A stretch of DNA of 24,077 nucleotides, from NCBI GenBank assembly GCA_017400025.1, contig JAFQAF010000083.1, positions 1 to 24,077 of the forward strand, read 5' to 3'. This stretch comes from Oscillospiraceae bacterium (lineage in GTDB: Bacteria > Bacillota_A > Clostridia > Oscillospirales > Ruminococcaceae). Below the pieces are notes generated by a model. That model had not been told where the DNA came from, did no database searches, and saw nothing but the letters and a program-made list of their open reading frames with translations. Below are positions 23,317-24,077 of this stretch, in pieces. The position numbers and the translations under genes were made by a program. Numbering within the stretch: the stretch's first letter is position 1; every line of letters begins with the position of its first letter.

Positions 23317-24077
23317 ACTGTTTCTCAAGCTCCTTCTTTGTTATAGAAATAATCACCGGTCTGCCATGAGGGCAGTAAAGGGGTATTCTTTCTGCTCTTA
23401 TATCTTTTACAAGCTGTGTAAGCCGTGTAATCTCCGCCTTATCCCCCGCTTTGATAGCGCTTCTGCATGCTACAGAATGGAATATCCAGTCCAGTTTTTC
23501 ACTGATTTCAGCTTTGTTTCCGTTTGCCAGGTTATAAGCACTTTCGCTTACAAGCTGCGCAGGGTCTTCACTGGTGATATACATCGGAATAGCACGCACA
23601 ATAACTCCCTGTGTGCCGAAATCATCGATTTCAAAACCCTGTTCTTCCAGCAAGGCAATATCTTCAATAACAGCAGCTTTTTCACTGGCGGAAAGTTTTA
23701 CTGTGGCTGGCACAAGCAGCATCTGTTTGGACCGTTTTGTATTCTTTTTCAGCCTTTCATAAAGAAGCCTTTCGTGAGCTGCATGTTTGTCGATAACAAT
23801 AAGTTCTTCATCGGTTCTGCAGAGAATATATGTAGAGAATACTTCTCCGATAACCTCAACATTGTCTTCGCGCTCTTCTTCAACTTCATATGAATTTAAA
23901 GATATCTCTGTACGTATTTCATTCTGTACCGGCTGTGAAACAATGTTATTTTCCTTATTTGTATCATTTTTTGTGCGGTAAACTTCAGCTGAAGAGCTTA
24001 TTGTATACAGTTCCTCTGACGTTTTTTCCATTTGAGGAACAATATATTTTTCAATATATCTGTCTGTGCTTTCTTCA
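23306..24077 (-). CDS. mutL: DNA mismatch repair protein MutL, C-terminal part, 5' end outside window
   Basis: The frame is open to the right edge of the window, so only the C-terminal 256 residues are present. They include the variable linker and the dimerisation/endonuclease domain: YILCRTDEELIVIDKHAAHERLLYERL, ACRSAIKAG and CPHGRPVIISI. The DKHAAHERLLYE block fits the DQHA(x)2E(x)4E nicking motif of MutL proteins from bacteria without MutH, with Lys in place of the usual Gln. The CPHGRP motif is the other metal-site element. The protein nicks the error-containing strand after MutS recognition. It ends in the tail EKQFGR and overlaps miaA. Confidence 0.97.
   Translation of the reverse strand, partial: EESTDRYIEKYIVPQMEKTSEELYTISSSAEVYRTKNDTNKENNIVSQPVQNEIRTEISLNSYEVEEEREDNVEVIGEVFSTYILCRTDEELIVIDKHAAHERLLYERLKKNTKRSKQMLLVPATVKLSASEKAAVIEDIALLEEQGFEIDDFGTQGVIVRAIPMYITSEDPAQLVSESAYNLANGNKAEISEKLDWIFHSVACRSAIKAGDKAEITRLTQLVKDIRAERIPLYCPHGRPVIISITKKELEKQFGR

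Overview
The window is a stretch of bacterial chromosome of moderately low GC, densely packed with housekeeping genes. The gene set points to an anaerobic member of Bacillota, class Clostridia, probably the Oscillospirales/Ruminococcaceae side. The evidence is an NfnAB-type electron-bifurcating pair, a transketolase split into two genes, the sepF-ylmH-divIVA division cluster, homologues of the sporulation proteins SpoIVFA/SpoIVFB (and perhaps SpoIIM), strong GGAGG ribosome binding sites and several TTG/GTG starts. The organism assignment is inference. I see no tRNA, rRNA, CRISPR array, insertion sequence or prophage.

Layout, left to right. 1-333 (+): the C-terminal end of a tyrosine recombinase, cut by the window edge. 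It faces a SpoIIM-like membrane protein (303-860, -) and the two genes overlap tail to tail. 942-3951 (-): queA-tgt (queuosine synthesis), then yajC (Sec accessory) with its own promoter and a strong terminator, then a small TIGR04086-type membrane protein. 4082-5251 (+): a lone CapA-type lipoprotein, divergent from queA. 5302-8091 (-): rplS-lepB-rbgA-rnhB-yraN. rplS has a clear promoter and a structured leader, and a terminator separates it from lepB. 8279-12122 (-): an M23 (SpoIVFA-like) / M50 (SpoIVFB-like) pair followed by the conserved but uncharacterised radical SAM TIGR03960 / TIGR03936 (DUF2344) pair. 12178-14398 (-): nfnA-nfnB. 14527-18517 (-): lspA-rluD-HAD phosphatase-transketolase N-transketolase C, ending at a strong terminator. 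18581-24077 (-): mutL (partial)-miaA-HlyD-like adaptor-ylmE-sepF-ylmH-divIVA, also ending at a strong terminator.

Most genes on the minus strand are separated by a few bases or overlap, so operons are long and translational coupling is likely. Regulation visible in the sequence includes five sigma-A-type promoters (yajC, queA, capA, rplS, nfnA) and six intrinsic terminators. Several signals overlap: the nfn promoter lies partly inside the transketolase terminator, and the annotated start of the TIGR04086 gene lies inside the yajC terminator hairpin.

I did not find a clearly new multi-gene system. The points most worth checking are regulatory: the rplS leader, the start inside a terminator, and the M23 gene that lacks a well-placed canonical start. 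The unassigned conserved genes (TIGR03960/TIGR03936, the HlyD-like adaptor in the division cluster) also merit attention.
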